This document shows, one piece after another, positions 1 to 8,084 of a DNA stretch of 39,371 bases (its first letter is position 1; the number at the start of each line of letters is the position of its first letter). The notes below the pieces were generated by a model. The model saw only the letters and a program-made list of their open reading frames with translations. It was not told the origin of the DNA and ran no database searches. Position numbers and translations under genes: made by a program. This stretch comes from Planctomycetota bacterium (GTDB taxonomy: Bacteria > Planctomycetota > Brocadiia > Brocadiales > Brocadiaceae), in NCBI GenBank assembly GCA_016188675.1, contig JACPHJ010000152.1, forward strand, positions 1 through 39,371. The letters run 5' to 3'.

Positions 1-13
1 CATTTTCCTCCCG
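1..13 (-). promoter_or_regulatory. Ribosome binding site and ATG of the next gene, cut by the window edge
   Basis: The first three bases are the complement of an ATG. On the minus strand they follow GGGAGGAAA, a strong Shine-Dalgarno sequence that lies only a few bases away. The gap to the stop of cheW is about 30 bases, so this is very probably the next gene of the chemotaxis operon. Neither CheR nor CheB is in the window and either would be a natural candidate, but nothing of the protein is visible. Confidence 0.55.
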
Positions 14-34
14 AATCGAATTGTCCAAGAAATA

Positions 35-541
35 TTAGCTAGCCAAACTCTCTACAGCGCTGATATCCTCGGTTCCCAGCACCTTGTCAATATCAAGCAG
101 AATCTTTACCTTGTCCTTTATCTTTGCCATGCCAAGAAACATTTCGGTATTGACGCCGTTTCCAAAATGCGGCGAGGCCTCTAATTCCTCGGCATTGACA
201 TCCAATACTTCTGATACGGTATCTACAATAACTCCCGTAAGGATGTTCTGTACTTCCACCACTATTATGCATGTTTCTTTTGTGTGCGTAGCCTCTTCAA
301 ACCCAAATTTTGACCTTAAATCTATTACAGGAATGACCTTTCCGCGCAGGTTGATTACTCCCTTAATGTGACCGGGTGTTTGCGGCACGGGTGTTATGTT
401 CATAATTCCGATAATTTCTCTTACCTTAAGAATCTCTATGCCGTACTCTTCACCGCAGAGCACAAAGGTAAGGTATTTCCCTTCGTGAGATGATACTCCA
501 GATAAATCTGGTTTCCTCCTTTGTTCCAGAACTGCCTGCAT
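35..541 (-). CDS. cheW: Chemotaxis adaptor protein CheW
   Basis: CheW is the cytoplasmic scaffold that couples chemoreceptors to the CheA kinase. The 168-residue product is a single CheW domain after a short N-terminal extension of about 20 residues. It shows the family pattern YLTF..GEEYGIEILKVREI, then VINLRGKVIPVIDLRSKFG, and a C-terminal VSEVLDV segment. The start at 541 has a good Shine-Dalgarno (AAAGGAGA). It is the last complete gene of the minus-strand chemotaxis operon, downstream of the MCP and separated from it by a 133-base gap holding a perfect 28-bp palindrome. A CheV is unlikely because there is no receiver domain. Confidence 0.95.
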   Translation of the reverse strand: MQAVLEQRRKPDLSGVSSHEGKYLTFVLCGEEYGIEILKVREIIGIMNITPVPQTPGHIKGVINLRGKVIPVIDLRSKFGFEEATHTKETCIIVVEVQNILTGVIVDTVSEVLDVNAEELEASPHFGNGVNTEMFLGMAKIKDKVKILLDIDKVLGTEDISAVESLAS

Positions 542-606
542 ATTAATCTCCTTTCATTTGATTATAATATTTTGAAATTCCTAACTCGAACAAGTCGGAA
601 AAGACC

Positions 607-634
607 GTAGTGGCAAGGCGCGCCTTGCCACTAC
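607..634. repeat. Perfect 28-bp palindrome, GTAG...CTAC family
   Basis: The left half GTAGTGGCAAGGCG is followed directly by its exact reverse complement. It lies between the MCP stop and the cheW start. Related palindromes with the same GTAG/CTAC ends occur at 3265-3296, 8045-8072 and 38326-38354, all outside genes. As RNA it would fold into a very stable hairpin and could attenuate cheW transcription, but no U-tract follows, so a simple intrinsic terminator is not supported. Confidence 0.8.
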
Positions 635-674
635 TTAAAATATTTATTGCAAGGTACTAAACCTCAAGTCAACC

Positions 675-2828
675 TTAGAAATCTTTAAACGCCTCATCGT
701 CAGTCATGGGAATTAAACGATCTGCCTTAGCGCTAACCGCAGCATGTTTCTTGCCATTCCCTTCATGTGCGCCTTCCACATGTGTGTCGAGCGCAGTCAT
801 GTCAGCATCTTCGTGTGCGGTATTTCTGATATTCGCTCCCCGATTCTTTGTATAAACCGGTGATGTTTTCTTATTTATGGGAGTAAATACATCTTTCTGC
901 CTTTTCGCATTTTTGGTTTTAACTACGGCATTATTCTCAACGTCCTTTGCGCCAACCTCCTTGCCGATTTTATCAACCAATGCATTGAGCGCCTGCGCCT
1001 GCGAGGTCAGTTCTTCACTGGCTGCCGCTGTCTCTTCGGCATTCGCTGCATTCTGCTGAACTACCTGATCCATCTGCTGTATGGCCTTGCTTATCTGTTC
1101 AATACCATTTGTCTGCTCGGCTGAGGCCGTTGCAATTTCATTTACCAGGTCGGTAACCTTTTTTACCTGTAAAACTACCCCGGAAAATACCTCTTTGGTC
1201 TTCTTCACAAGCTCAGTTCCGTTTTCTGCCTTCTTGACGCTGTCTGTAATTAAGGTGGTTATGTCTTTGGATGCGGCAGAACTCCTTTGAGCTAAATTCC
1301 TTACCTCCTCAGCAACGACGGCAAATCCACGTCCGTGTTCACCTGCCCTAGCCGCCTCAACTGCTGCATTTAATGCGAGTAAATTCGTTTGAAATGCTAT
1401 TCCTTCGATAATCTTGATGATGTCCGCTATCTTACCGCTGCTTTCATAAATCTTTTTCATTGCGTCATCCATTTCAGTTACCGTCGTATTGCCGCCTACA
1501 GCAGTATTGTTGCATGACTTTGCCAGATTTGATGCCTCTACTGCATTGTCAGCGTTCTGCTTTGTCATGGATGAAATTTCTTCCATGGTTGAGGAGGTTT
1601 CCTCAATTGAGGCAGCCTGTTCGGAAGTGGACTCAGAGAGGCTCTGGCTGGATGCAGAAATCTGCTCGGATGCCGAGGCAACGTGAGTAGCGCCGCTTGT
1701 GAGCTCTTCAAGCAGGTTCCTGAAAAGACCTGATATCTTGCTGGTAATCTTGACGACAAGTATACCCAATCCGGCTACAAATCCTGCTGCACAAATTCCA
1801 ATGATCATCATTGACTTTCCTAACGTGTTAATTGACTTGAATGCCTCTGCCTTATCAATTTCTGCTATAACAGACCAATTCATGCCAAGTACATTAAATG
1901 GCGTATATGCGCTCAAAACAGGTACACCGCGGTAATCCTTGATTATCTTACAATCTGTTTTACCTGCAAGGGCTTCTTTTACGGCATCCGTATCAACCTT
2001 CGTAACAAATACTGTTGGTTTTTCAGAGAATCTTGAATTGGAACGCATCAGTTTGTCAGGGCCTACCAGATATGTTTCACCGGTTTCTCCCAGTCCTGAG
2101 CGTTCTTGCATGACGGTATCAATCTTGTTGATCGGTAACTGAAAGATGACTGCGCCTATTTTTTTATCACCATCATATACAGGGCTTGCAATAAAAGCGG
2201 CAGGGTCTCCATTCGACGGTGCATAGGATTCGAAATCTACCAGTTTAACTTCTTTGCTAGCATTCGCCGAATTGACATCTTTAAACAACCTTGCAATATT
2301 AGTCGTATTGTACGTTCCCGACACAAGGTTTGAACCATAATCCAGTTCCTTGAAAACTGTGTAGAGCACGTCGCCTGTCTCTCCATCAACGAGAAATATA
2401 TCATAGTAGGCATACTCTTCGAGGTAATTTTTGAAGAAAGGGTGAACACGCGCATGCAGGTTACTATAATTGCTGCCATCCTTTGCATCATAATATTCCA
2501 ATTTTTTGCCAGCCGGAAATGGATTTTTGGTGATATACAGATCTCTTACCTTTTCAGCGCCTGCTTCGCGAAATGCACTTTTAAATTCTTTTATTGCGTT
2601 CACAACCAGAGGGCTTTCTGCAAGGGTAACCATATTAGCTTTTCTCTCATTAAACCAATCATTTATATTGACTTGTTTTGTATTCCGGACGGATACTAAC
2701 TGATTAAATGCCTGTTTCTCCAACGCCTTGCTTGAGCTGTTATAACTGAGTATTCCAATCGCTACCATTGGTATTACGCCGCCCAGTACAAATAATGAAA
2801 TGATCTTTGTGCTTAAATTCATTTTCAT
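675..2828 (-). CDS. Methyl-accepting chemotaxis protein
   Basis: A transmembrane chemoreceptor of 717 residues that senses a ligand outside the cytoplasm and controls CheA through CheW. A first membrane helix lies near residues 8-30. A periplasmic sensor of about 300 residues follows, probably a double-Cache fold (for example [20 protein letters not shown] and a later [12 protein letters not shown]). The second membrane helix is near 339-361. The HAMP region is short or degenerate. The cytoplasmic signalling tip, [20 protein letters not shown], lies at about 477-496. There is no C-terminal NWETF-type pentapeptide for CheR tethering; the protein ends in DEAFKDF after a basic linker. It sits between cheA and cheW. 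The ligand cannot be told from sequence. Confidence 0.95.
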   Translation of the reverse strand: MKMNLSTKIISLFVLGGVIPMVAIGILSYNSSSKALEKQAFNQLVSVRNTKQVNINDWFNERKANMVTLAESPLVVNAIKEFKSAFREAGAEKVRDLYITKNPFPAGKKLEYYDAKDGSNYSNLHARVHPFFKNYLEEYAYYDIFLVDGETGDVLYTVFKELDYGSNLVSGTYNTTNIARLFKDVNSANASKEVKLVDFESYAPSNGDPAAFIASPVYDGDKKIGAVIFQLPINKIDTVMQERSGLGETGETYLVGPDKLMRSNSRFSEKPTVFVTKVDTDAVKEALAGKTDCKIIKDYRGVPVLSAYTPFNVLGMNWSVIAEIDKAEAFKSINTLGKSMMIIGICAAGFVAGLGILVVKITSKISGLFRNLLEELTSGATHVASASEQISASSQSLSESTSEQAASIEETSSTMEEISSMTKQNADNAVEASNLAKSCNNTAVGGNTTVTEMDDAMKKIYESSGKIADIIKIIEGIAFQTNLLALNAAVEAARAGEHGRGFAVVAEEVRNLAQRSSAASKDITTLITDSVKKAENGTELVKKTKEVFSGVVLQVKKVTDLVNEIATASAEQTNGIEQISKAIQQMDQVVQQNAANAEETAAASEELTSQAQALNALVDKIGKEVGAKDVENNAVVKTKNAKRQKDVFTPINKKTSPVYTKNRGANIRNTAHEDADMTALDTHVEGAHEGNGKKHAAVSAKADRLIPMTDDEAFKDF

Positions 2829-2995
2829 AATAATTAAAACCCCCTAAAATATTTACGCGCCTGTTCCAAAGTAAAGTACATGTACTACAGATAGGATTAC
2901 AACAAACTACTTTCTTTGATTTATTATTATCTGTATATTCCTCCCTTTAAAAATTAGTAAAAGTATAAAAATCTATATTTCAATTTATTCGCTGC

Positions 2996-3120
2996 AAACC
3001 CACCCCTAACCCCTCCCAAGAGGGGACTGCACTGGGAGGACACTCCACTCTCTTTAAGCGTCTGCACAGCCTCGAGGGCACTCCACAATTCCCATCTTGG
3101 GAGGGGTTAGGGGTGGGTTT
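2996..3120. repeat. Inverted-repeat element, family A copy 1 (MITE-like)
   Basis: The element is 125 bp long and bounded by perfect 26-bp terminal inverted repeats (2996-3021 and 3095-3120) starting AAACCCACCCCTAACC. The interior, about 73 bases, has no coding frame. A second copy lies at 10090-10211 with nearly the same arms but a different interior, and a shortened copy at 29409-29476. Non-autonomous, mobile-type repeats have this form. No target-site duplication is obvious. Confidence 0.85.
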
Positions 3121-3264
3121 TTGTCTTGTGGAATTGTTCATGCCACCCGAAGATCAGTATAAATAATCCTATACCATTAATGTGATATTACACGTGCTCT
3201 GCCAAAACAAGTTTTGTCTTGTTACCCTTAGACTTTCTGTCTGCCGCTAAATCTATTTTTTGCC

Positions 3265-3296
3265 ATGTAGTGGCAATTCATGAATTGCCACTACAT
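3265..3296. repeat. Perfect 32-bp palindrome, GTAG...CTAC family
   Basis: The half-site ATGTAGTGGCAATTCA is followed directly by its exact reverse complement. It shares GTAGTGGCAA with the palindrome at 607-634 and GGCAATTCAT with the one at 8045-8072. It lies about 20 bases beyond the cheA stop codon on the minus strand, so it may act as a 3'-end stabilising or terminating hairpin for cheA mRNA. Confidence 0.8.
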
Positions 3297-3316
3297 TGAT
3301 AAAAGTCACCGAAGGC

Positions 3317-5146
3317 CTAATTCAAAGCCATATTCATAATACCGCCCACGTCCAGGATAAGGCTCACACACCCATCTCCCAGTATTGCGCTGCCCGATAC
3401 TCCTCTAACATTACGGAACTGCTCACCGAGGCTTTTAATGACTATCTGCTGCTGTCCCAGGAGGTCATCAACAAGGACCCCGCATCTTCGTCCTTCTCCT
3501 TCAACAATCAGTATGAGCGCCTCCCATGGGTTGATTTTTTTCGGTTTAACGTTATACAAATTGTGCAGCCTCACTATCGGCAGCAGGCTGCCTCGTATAT
3601 TAAGCACTTCACCTCGATGTTGCACCGTAGAAATGTGTTCTTTGCTTGGGCGGATAGACTCTTCGATTGAAAGCATGGGAATAATGTATTTTTCATTGCC
3701 AACCTGTACAATCATGCCGTCAATAATCGCCAGGGTCAGAGGCAGCTTGATGGATATTTTAGTGCCTTTCCCTTCCACCGTGGAGAGTTCAACCTTGCCG
3801 CGCAAACGCTCAACATTCTTTTTCACGACATCCATGCCAACGCCGCGTCCTGAGATGTCGGTTATCTTTTCTGCCGTTGAAAACCCGGCGGCAAAGATGA
3901 GGTTATAGATTTGCTGATCGGAGAGAGATGCATTTTCTTCAACCAACCCTTTTTCGATAGCCTTCTTCAAAAGCTTATCTTTGCAAAGTCCTTTTCCGTC
4001 ATCTTCGATTTCGATAACGATATTTCCGCCTTTGTGGAACGCATTTAATCGTACAAGACCCTCTGTGGGTTTCCCTCTAGCGATGCGCTCGTCATGAGAT
4101 TCAATTCCGTGGTCTACAGAATTTCTGATGATATGAACAAGCGGATCACCAATCTCTTCAATCACCGTCTTATCCAGTTCAGTCTCTTCGCCGGATACTT
4201 CCAATCGCACCTTTTTGCCAGCCTTTATAGATACATCTCGCACAAGCCTGGCCATTTTTTGAAAGGTGGCTTTTAATGGCACCATTCTCATAGACATAAC
4301 CTGGTCCTGTATATCCTTAACGATTTTGCTAAGCTGTGAAAGATTTTTGTTTGCACTGGTATTGGTATTGTTGGCGCTTCCTAATACTTCATTCATAAGT
4401 GCGTTGGCTATCACCAGTTCACCCACAAGGTTCACAAGGTTATCCAGTTTTTGTGTATCAACTTTAACAGTTTCAGAGGTGCGTTTACCTGATGTAGCTT
4501 GAATTTTCAGTGCATTATCAACCTTTTCAGGTGTGGTTATGCCTTTTTCAATTAATATTTCACCAAGTGGCTTTCCCTGTTCTCGTAATGCAACATCCAA
4601 TTGCTCCTGGCTAACCTCCCCGGTTTCCAGCAATATCTCACCAAGTTTTTTGGGTTCCGGAGGAATATTCTCGGCGTCGTCTTGTGAAGTAGAGACAGGT
4701 TTAAAATCTGTCTCTGCGTTATTTTGATTTTGCTGAAGGGCAACGGATATCTTTAACAAAAGCGGCTGATAATCAATTACGTCAGTTACAGCGTCTTTGT
4801 TATCAACCTTTTTTGCTACCATTTCTCTCAGTTTCTTCAGGATATCTATGCCTTCATAGAGGATCTCAATAATTTCAGAGGTTATTTTTATTTTGGCCTT
4901 CCTTGCTTCGTCCAGTAGGGTTTCCAATTCATGGCTTACCTTACCGATATCTTTCATTCCTAAGAAACCTGCGCTGCCTTTCATGCTGTGAATGGGGCGG
5001 AATATGCTATTTATAATGTCTGTATCGTCCGGGTTCTCTTCCAATTGGAGTATTTTGGATTCTACGTCGTCCAGATGATCGCTGGATTCGACCAGAAATT
5101 CCTTAACAATTTCAACATCATCCATAATATTTGTAATGTCTTCCAT
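3317..5146 (-). CDS. cheA: Chemotaxis histidine kinase CheA with an MshEN-like insert
   Basis: CheA autophosphorylates on a histidine and passes the phosphate to CheY. Numbering here is from the ATG at 5146. That start is preferred over the upstream ATG at 5161 because the latter carries the AGGA that can serve as ribosome binding site. The order is: HPt domain (RPIHSMKGSAGF, His53); a linker; a tandem motif at about 167-216 (KLGEILLETG...ALREQ then PLGEILIEKG...ALKIQ); dimerisation; an ATPase with N box HIIRNSVDHGIES, DDGKGL and ISGRGVGMDVV; and a C-terminal CheW-like domain. A classical CheY-binding P2 domain is not recognisable; the LGEIL repeat, which resembles the N-terminal domain of PilB/MshE ATPases, occupies its place. 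Length is about 609 residues, within the family range. Confidence 0.95.
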   Translation of the reverse strand: MEDITNIMDDVEIVKEFLVESSDHLDDVESKILQLEENPDDTDIINSIFRPIHSMKGSAGFLGMKDIGKVSHELETLLDEARKAKIKITSEIIEILYEGIDILKKLREMVAKKVDNKDAVTDVIDYQPLLLKISVALQQNQNNAETDFKPVSTSQDDAENIPPEPKKLGEILLETGEVSQEQLDVALREQGKPLGEILIEKGITTPEKVDNALKIQATSGKRTSETVKVDTQKLDNLVNLVGELVIANALMNEVLGSANNTNTSANKNLSQLSKIVKDIQDQVMSMRMVPLKATFQKMARLVRDVSIKAGKKVRLEVSGEETELDKTVIEEIGDPLVHIIRNSVDHGIESHDERIARGKPTEGLVRLNAFHKGGNIVIEIEDDGKGLCKDKLLKKAIEKGLVEENASLSDQQIYNLIFAAGFSTAEKITDISGRGVGMDVVKKNVERLRGKVELSTVEGKGTKISIKLPLTLAIIDGMIVQVGNEKYIIPMLSIEESIRPSKEHISTVQHRGEVLNIRGSLLPIVRLHNLYNVKPKKINPWEALILIVEGEGRRCGVLVDDLLGQQQIVIKSLGEQFRNVRGVSGSAILGDGCVSLILDVGGIMNMALN

Positions 5147-5168
5147 GTTTTGTGTCCTCATTAATTGA

Positions 5169-5362
5169 ATTAGTCCTGCTAAGTCCCCATTAATAAAGGG
5201 GTAGAACCCCTCAAATCCCCCTTAACAAAGGAGAACGTAGGGAGTTGTGTTTTTCTTGAGTTTTTACAACCCCCTTCCCCCTTTTCTAAGGAGGATTTTA
5301 AGCCTGTTACCACCCGCAAAGCCGCATAAATAAAATGAAAATTCCTGTACGATTAAGTTAAA
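5169..5362. repeat. Family B repeat element, copy 1, filling the spacer upstream of cheA
   Basis: A G/C-run hairpin, with left arm 5214-5249 beginning AATCCCCCTTAACAAAGG and right arm 5266-5299 ending CTAAGGAGGATTT, separated by a T-rich loop. A tail of about 60 bases follows (5301-5360) that recurs almost unchanged at 6498-6554 and contains ATGAAAATTCCT near its end. It occupies nearly the whole gap between the CheX-receiver gene and cheA. Confidence 0.8.
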
Positions 5363-5365
5363 ATA

Positions 5366-6382
5366 TCACCTGGTTAAGATAAGCGAGTCTTTTACTAAGT
5401 GTTTGTTAATTTTTTCGATTAATTTTTGCCTTGTAAACGGCTTTACAAGAAAATCTACTGCACCAGCGCGAATAGCATGTATTACATTAGTTTGTGTTGG
5501 AGAAGAAGAACATATAATGATTGGAATGTTGCTGGACATAGCATTTCTTTTAATTCTTTCGCAGAGCGTTAACCCGTCAACAACAGGCATATAAATATCC
5601 ATCAACACAAGGTCTATATGGCTTCTTTGAAGCATTGATAGTGCATCATTAGGGTTGCTTGCAACCATTACCTTATATTCGCTGCTCAAAAACTTTCTGA
5701 TGATTCGTAAATCTGTATTTGAATCATCTACTGCCAGGATAATTCCCTTAAAATTTTTGTCATTTTCTTCTATTACCTCAGAAAAAAATTCTTCTCCGAT
5801 CAGTTTTGATATGCTTAAGACAAATTGACCGTCATCAAAACCCAGAATTCGCATCGTAGCTGTTAGAATTAAACACTCTTCGTTTAAGGTTTCCTCGCTG
5901 AGCACTGTGTTTATGTTTTCTTTGTTAATTATGGTTGTGCTTGTTAGTTTGAGGTGAATGGGTTTGGGCACTTTTGGTCTTAATTCGTTGTCTAACATGC
6001 CGCAGACCTGATTCGAAAATTCCTTATATGCATCCAGGCAATCTCCATCCAGAACACCTTTCCCTGCACTTTCACGTATTGCGGCATCGTCGAGGGTTAA
6101 CACAAGACTACCAATGGTAATCGCTTCTTTTAAGGTAAGAATAAAATATATTTCTCCTTCGTAAAATTCCTCGATTGCAAACTTTGCTAATACATAATTA
6201 GCGTTTACGTTCTTAAGAAAAGAGTCCAGCGTTGTTGATTGTAATACGGGGTTTGTCAGGAAGAACTGTTTGTTCGTTAGCTTGCCGCAATCAGTACAAA
6301 TCCGTGGAAACGTACTTACGAGGGTTTCCTCCAGTTTGGATGAAGATATCTTTTTAGATGAATTATTTTCCATTGCCGTCAT
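5366..6382 (-). CDS. CheX/CheC-like domain fused to a response-regulator receiver domain
   Basis: A 338-residue two-part cytoplasmic protein. The first ~200 residues resemble the CheC/CheX/FliN-type phosphatase fold, with KEFSNQVCGMLDNEL supplying the E-x2-N pattern that CheX and CheC use to hydrolyse CheY-phosphate. A cysteine pair near the N-terminus (CTDCGKL) could bind metal. The C-terminal ~120 residues are a receiver domain (ILAVDDSN, phospho-acceptor Asp262 in LVLMDIYMP, KPF near the end). This would put a phosphatase and its potential substrate in one chain. It lies between cheX and cheA, with repeat elements in both gaps. The second start (ATG 9 bases in) is an equally possible beginning. 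Confidence 0.8.
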   Translation of the reverse strand: MTAMENNSSKKISSSKLEETLVSTFPRICTDCGKLTNKQFFLTNPVLQSTTLDSFLKNVNANYVLAKFAIEEFYEGEIYFILTLKEAITIGSLVLTLDDAAIRESAGKGVLDGDCLDAYKEFSNQVCGMLDNELRPKVPKPIHLKLTSTTIINKENINTVLSEETLNEECLILTATMRILGFDDGQFVLSISKLIGEEFFSEVIEENDKNFKGIILAVDDSNTDLRIIRKFLSSEYKVMVASNPNDALSMLQRSHIDLVLMDIYMPVVDGLTLCERIKRNAMSSNIPIIICSSSPTQTNVIHAIRAGAVDFLVKPFTRQKLIEKINKHLVKDSLILTR

Positions 6383-6396
6383 TGTTACGTTAATAA

Positions 6397-6554
6397 ATTA
6401 GTCCTACTAAGTCCCCCTTAATAAAGGGGGATTCAGGGGATTGTGTTTTTCCTGAGTTTTTACAACCCCCTTGCCCCCTTTTTTAAGGGGGACTTTATGC
6501 CTGCTACCACCCGCAAAGCCGCATAAATAAAATGAAAATTCCTATACGATTAAA
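6397..6554. repeat. Family B repeat element, copy 2
   Basis: Left arm 6409-6445 begins AAGTCCCCCTTAATAAAGG; right arm 6462-6496 ends TTTTAAGGGGGACTTT; the T-rich loop resembles that of copy 1. The tail 6498-6554 matches 5301-5357 at all but a few bases, including CACCCGCAAAGCCGCATAAA. It fills the gap between cheX and the CheX-receiver gene, so two adjacent spacers of the same operon hold near-duplicate elements. Confidence 0.8.
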
Positions 6555-7085
6555 TTATTTATTTGATTCTTTAAGCAACAAGCCCACATTAAACTTTTCA
6601 CCGCCGGAAATAAACGGCGTCATTAACCACGGATCCTTACTAAAGCAGGAGAGTGTTGTGTCTGACACGACAGGGTGATTGTTTACGGCGGTTATTGACA
6701 GGCCTTCGCCTGCTATCACAATGGGTATCGAAAGATTCATGTCGCCATATTGTGCAGTAAGTTTTGTTTTTACGTTTCCGGCGATCATGTTAGATACCTC
6801 GCCCACAGCGTCTTTCACGTCATTGGTAAATTCGGCAAGTTCTGTCATTAGCATAGTTGATGCAACCTTTAAAGCAAACCTTTTGGAACAAAACAGACCA
6901 ATAACCCCATGATATTTGCCGGTGAAACTCACCATACCAATAACGTCCGTTTTTATCTGAGTCTCATCTACCAGTGAGGACTCGTCATACTTTAAATCCA
7001 GCATGATCATCGTTTCAAATAATGTTTTTGTGGAACTGGTAATGTCTGATGCGATATTTTCCATAACACTTTCTATAGCCGCCAT
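6555..7085 (-). CDS. cheX: CheX-family CheY-P phosphatase
   Basis: A 176-residue single-domain protein of the CheX/CheC family, which ends the flagellar signal by dephosphorylating CheY. The active-site pattern E-x2-N is visible in KDAVGEVSNMIAGNVKTKL, followed by a beta-rich C-terminal half (LSIPIVIAGEGLSI). A good ribosome binding site (AAGGGGAA) precedes the ATG at 7085. It follows cheY closely (64-base gap) and precedes the CheX-receiver fusion, so this operon has two proteins with this activity pattern and no CheZ. A CheC is less likely because only one E-x2-N motif is present. Confidence 0.88.
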   Translation of the reverse strand: MAAIESVMENIASDITSSTKTLFETMIMLDLKYDESSLVDETQIKTDVIGMVSFTGKYHGVIGLFCSKRFALKVASTMLMTELAEFTNDVKDAVGEVSNMIAGNVKTKLTAQYGDMNLSIPIVIAGEGLSITAVNNHPVVSDTTLSCFSKDPWLMTPFISGGEKFNVGLLLKESNK

Positions 7086-7149
7086 GAATGGGTTCCCCTT
7101 TCTTTTGGGTTTAATGTTTTAGATATTGCGTAAGATGGAAGTGCTTCTG

Positions 7150-7527
7150 TTATTTTACGAGCAGGAAGTTTCCCAACTTGGACTTCAACTGATCTGGCGT
7201 AAATGGCTTAGTCAGATAACCATTAGCGCCGCTATTTTTTGCCTCTTCTATTTTCGACTCGCCGCCTTCCGTAGTAACCATCACTATGGGAATGTTGTTT
7301 TTTTGCCCGGAACCCCTGAGCGCCTTGACAAAATCTATCCCGGTCATATTCGGCATATTCCAGTCACACAGTATTAAGTCAATATTATTAGAGGTTGCCT
7401 TTTCAAGCCCTTCCCTGCCGTCTCCCGCCTCGACAAATTCATCCACAAGTAACCCTGATTGCTGAATGTTTCTTTGAATAATCTTTCGCATGACTGCTGA
7501 ATCATCAATTATTAATACTTTCGGCAT
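7150..7527 (-). CDS. cheY: Chemotaxis response regulator CheY
   Basis: A single-domain receiver protein of 125 residues that, when phosphorylated by CheA, signals to the flagellar switch. It shows VLIIDDSAVMRKII with the acidic pair, the phospho-acceptor Asp in DLILCDWNMPNMTG, a threonine in VMVTTEGG and lysine in GYLTKPFTPDQL. The ATG at 7527 is chosen over the GTG nine bases upstream because AAGGAAGGTGG sits just before it. The start overlaps the end of the helix-turn-helix gene, suggesting translational coupling. Confidence 0.95.
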   Translation of the reverse strand: MPKVLIIDDSAVMRKIIQRNIQQSGLLVDEFVEAGDGREGLEKATSNNIDLILCDWNMPNMTGIDFVKALRGSGQKNNIPIVMVTTEGGESKIEEAKNSGANGYLTKPFTPDQLKSKLGNFLLVK

Positions 7528-7729
7528 GTTTACCACCTTCCTTTACATTAAAAGAGTTATTAATTCCATTTTTTTCGTTTATCCACTGATCAATTTTGGT
7601 TCGTTCAAATCGCCACATATTCATTATCTTGAAGGTAGGAATAGAACCGTCTTTTACTAATTTATATATCGAGCGGGGACTTACCTTCAGATACTCCGCA
7701 ACCTGTTTTATTGTCATGATTTCGTTCAT
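7505..7729 (-). CDS. Small helix-turn-helix (excisionase/MerR-type) DNA-binding protein
   Basis: A 74-residue protein whose first 55 residues match the winged helix-turn-helix of the excisionase family: MTIKQVAEYLKVSPRSIYKL, then VKDGSIPTFKIMNMWRFERTK without the usual variation in order. It is the first gene of the chemotaxis operon and overlaps cheY. No integrase or phage gene is nearby, so it is more likely a transcription regulator of this operon, or a structural DNA-binding protein, than an excisionase. The role is inferred from position only. A second start at codon 5 is possible. Confidence 0.8.
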   Translation of the reverse strand: MNEIMTIKQVAEYLKVSPRSIYKLVKDGSIPTFKIMNMWRFERTKIDQWINEKNGINNSFNVKEGGKHAESINN

Positions 7730-7813
7730 AATATTATTTCCATAAATAAAACTTAAATGATTTGCCCCCTATCTTTGCATATATTGTCGTTTCATTGCAT
7801 TCGTTATCCTCAA

Positions 7814-7840
7814 TTATCGGCAATATGAATAAATAATTTA
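7814..7840 (-). promoter_or_regulatory. Putative sigma-28 (FliA) promoter of the chemotaxis operon
   Basis: On the minus strand the sequence reads TAAATTAT, 11 bases, GCCGATAA. The established enterobacterial FliA consensus is TAAAGTTT-N11-GCCGATAA. The -10 box matches in all eight positions, the -35 in six of eight, and the spacer is exact. It lies 85 bases upstream of the first gene of the operon. A flagellar sigma factor would be the natural controller of che genes. Confidence 0.7.
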
Positions 7841-8044
7841 GTGTTAATTTATGAATTTTGAAGAGATTATGCTGCGTTAGCGTGGAAACCTGCAAAATAT
7901 ATGTTTTTTTAGACTTTCAGTATTATGTTTGAACGGTGAGAAGTAGATGTAAGAAAGTATCGGTAAGAAAAGAAGAAAAGGGAATTTGTCGGGTTAATAG
8001 GGACGCGTAACAAGTTAGACATTCGGCGACTTTTTTATCTGCAT

Positions 8045-8072
8045 CTAGGGGCAATTCATAAATTGCCCTTAC
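8045..8072. repeat. Imperfect palindrome, GTAG...CTAC family
   Basis: CTAGGGGCAATTCA is followed by TAAATTGCCCTTAC; the two halves pair with few mismatches. It lies just beyond the murC-like stop codon on the minus strand and belongs with the palindromes at 607, 3265 and 38326. Confidence 0.65.
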
Positions 8073-8084
8073 GATGTTACGTGC

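Larger units (their letters stand above)
2829..3316. other. 488-base gap between cheA and the MCP gene
   Basis: No credible gene is present. The gap holds a 125-bp inverted-repeat element (2996-3120), a perfect 32-bp palindrome (3265-3296) and a 12-bp palindrome AGTACATGTACT at 2875-2886, about 50 bases upstream of the MCP start. The last is placed where a regulator could act on the MCP gene. The short plus-strand frame that begins inside the palindrome at 3296 runs antisense through the cheA 3' end and is a shadow. Confidence 0.6.
7730..8084. other. 355-base gap between the chemotaxis operon and murC
   Basis: This is the upstream region of the minus-strand chemotaxis operon and the downstream region of the minus-strand murC-like gene. 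It holds a sigma-28-like promoter (7814-7840) and an imperfect palindrome (8045-8072). A GACGCGTAACAAGT stretch at 8002-8015 has a near twin, GACGTGTAACAAGT, at 29294-29307. No coding frame is convincing. Confidence 0.6.

Noticed and set aside
1460-1690. Plus-strand frames within the MCP gene
   Set aside because: Antisense shadows of the conserved signalling domain, several frames open at once because of Ala/Glu/Ser-rich coding.
2996-3120. CRISPR-like array made of the G/C-rich repeats
   Set aside because: Repeats are single inverted units scattered over the window, not regularly spaced direct repeats with spacers, and no cas gene is present.
3296-3670. Plus-strand frame of 124 codons antisense to the cheA 3' end
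   Set aside because: It starts inside a palindrome and runs opposite the conserved CheW-like domain of CheA; its composition is not protein-like.
7505-7729. Excisionase of a prophage or integrative element
   Set aside because: No integrase, attachment site or phage gene nearby; it is the first gene of a chemotaxis operon.
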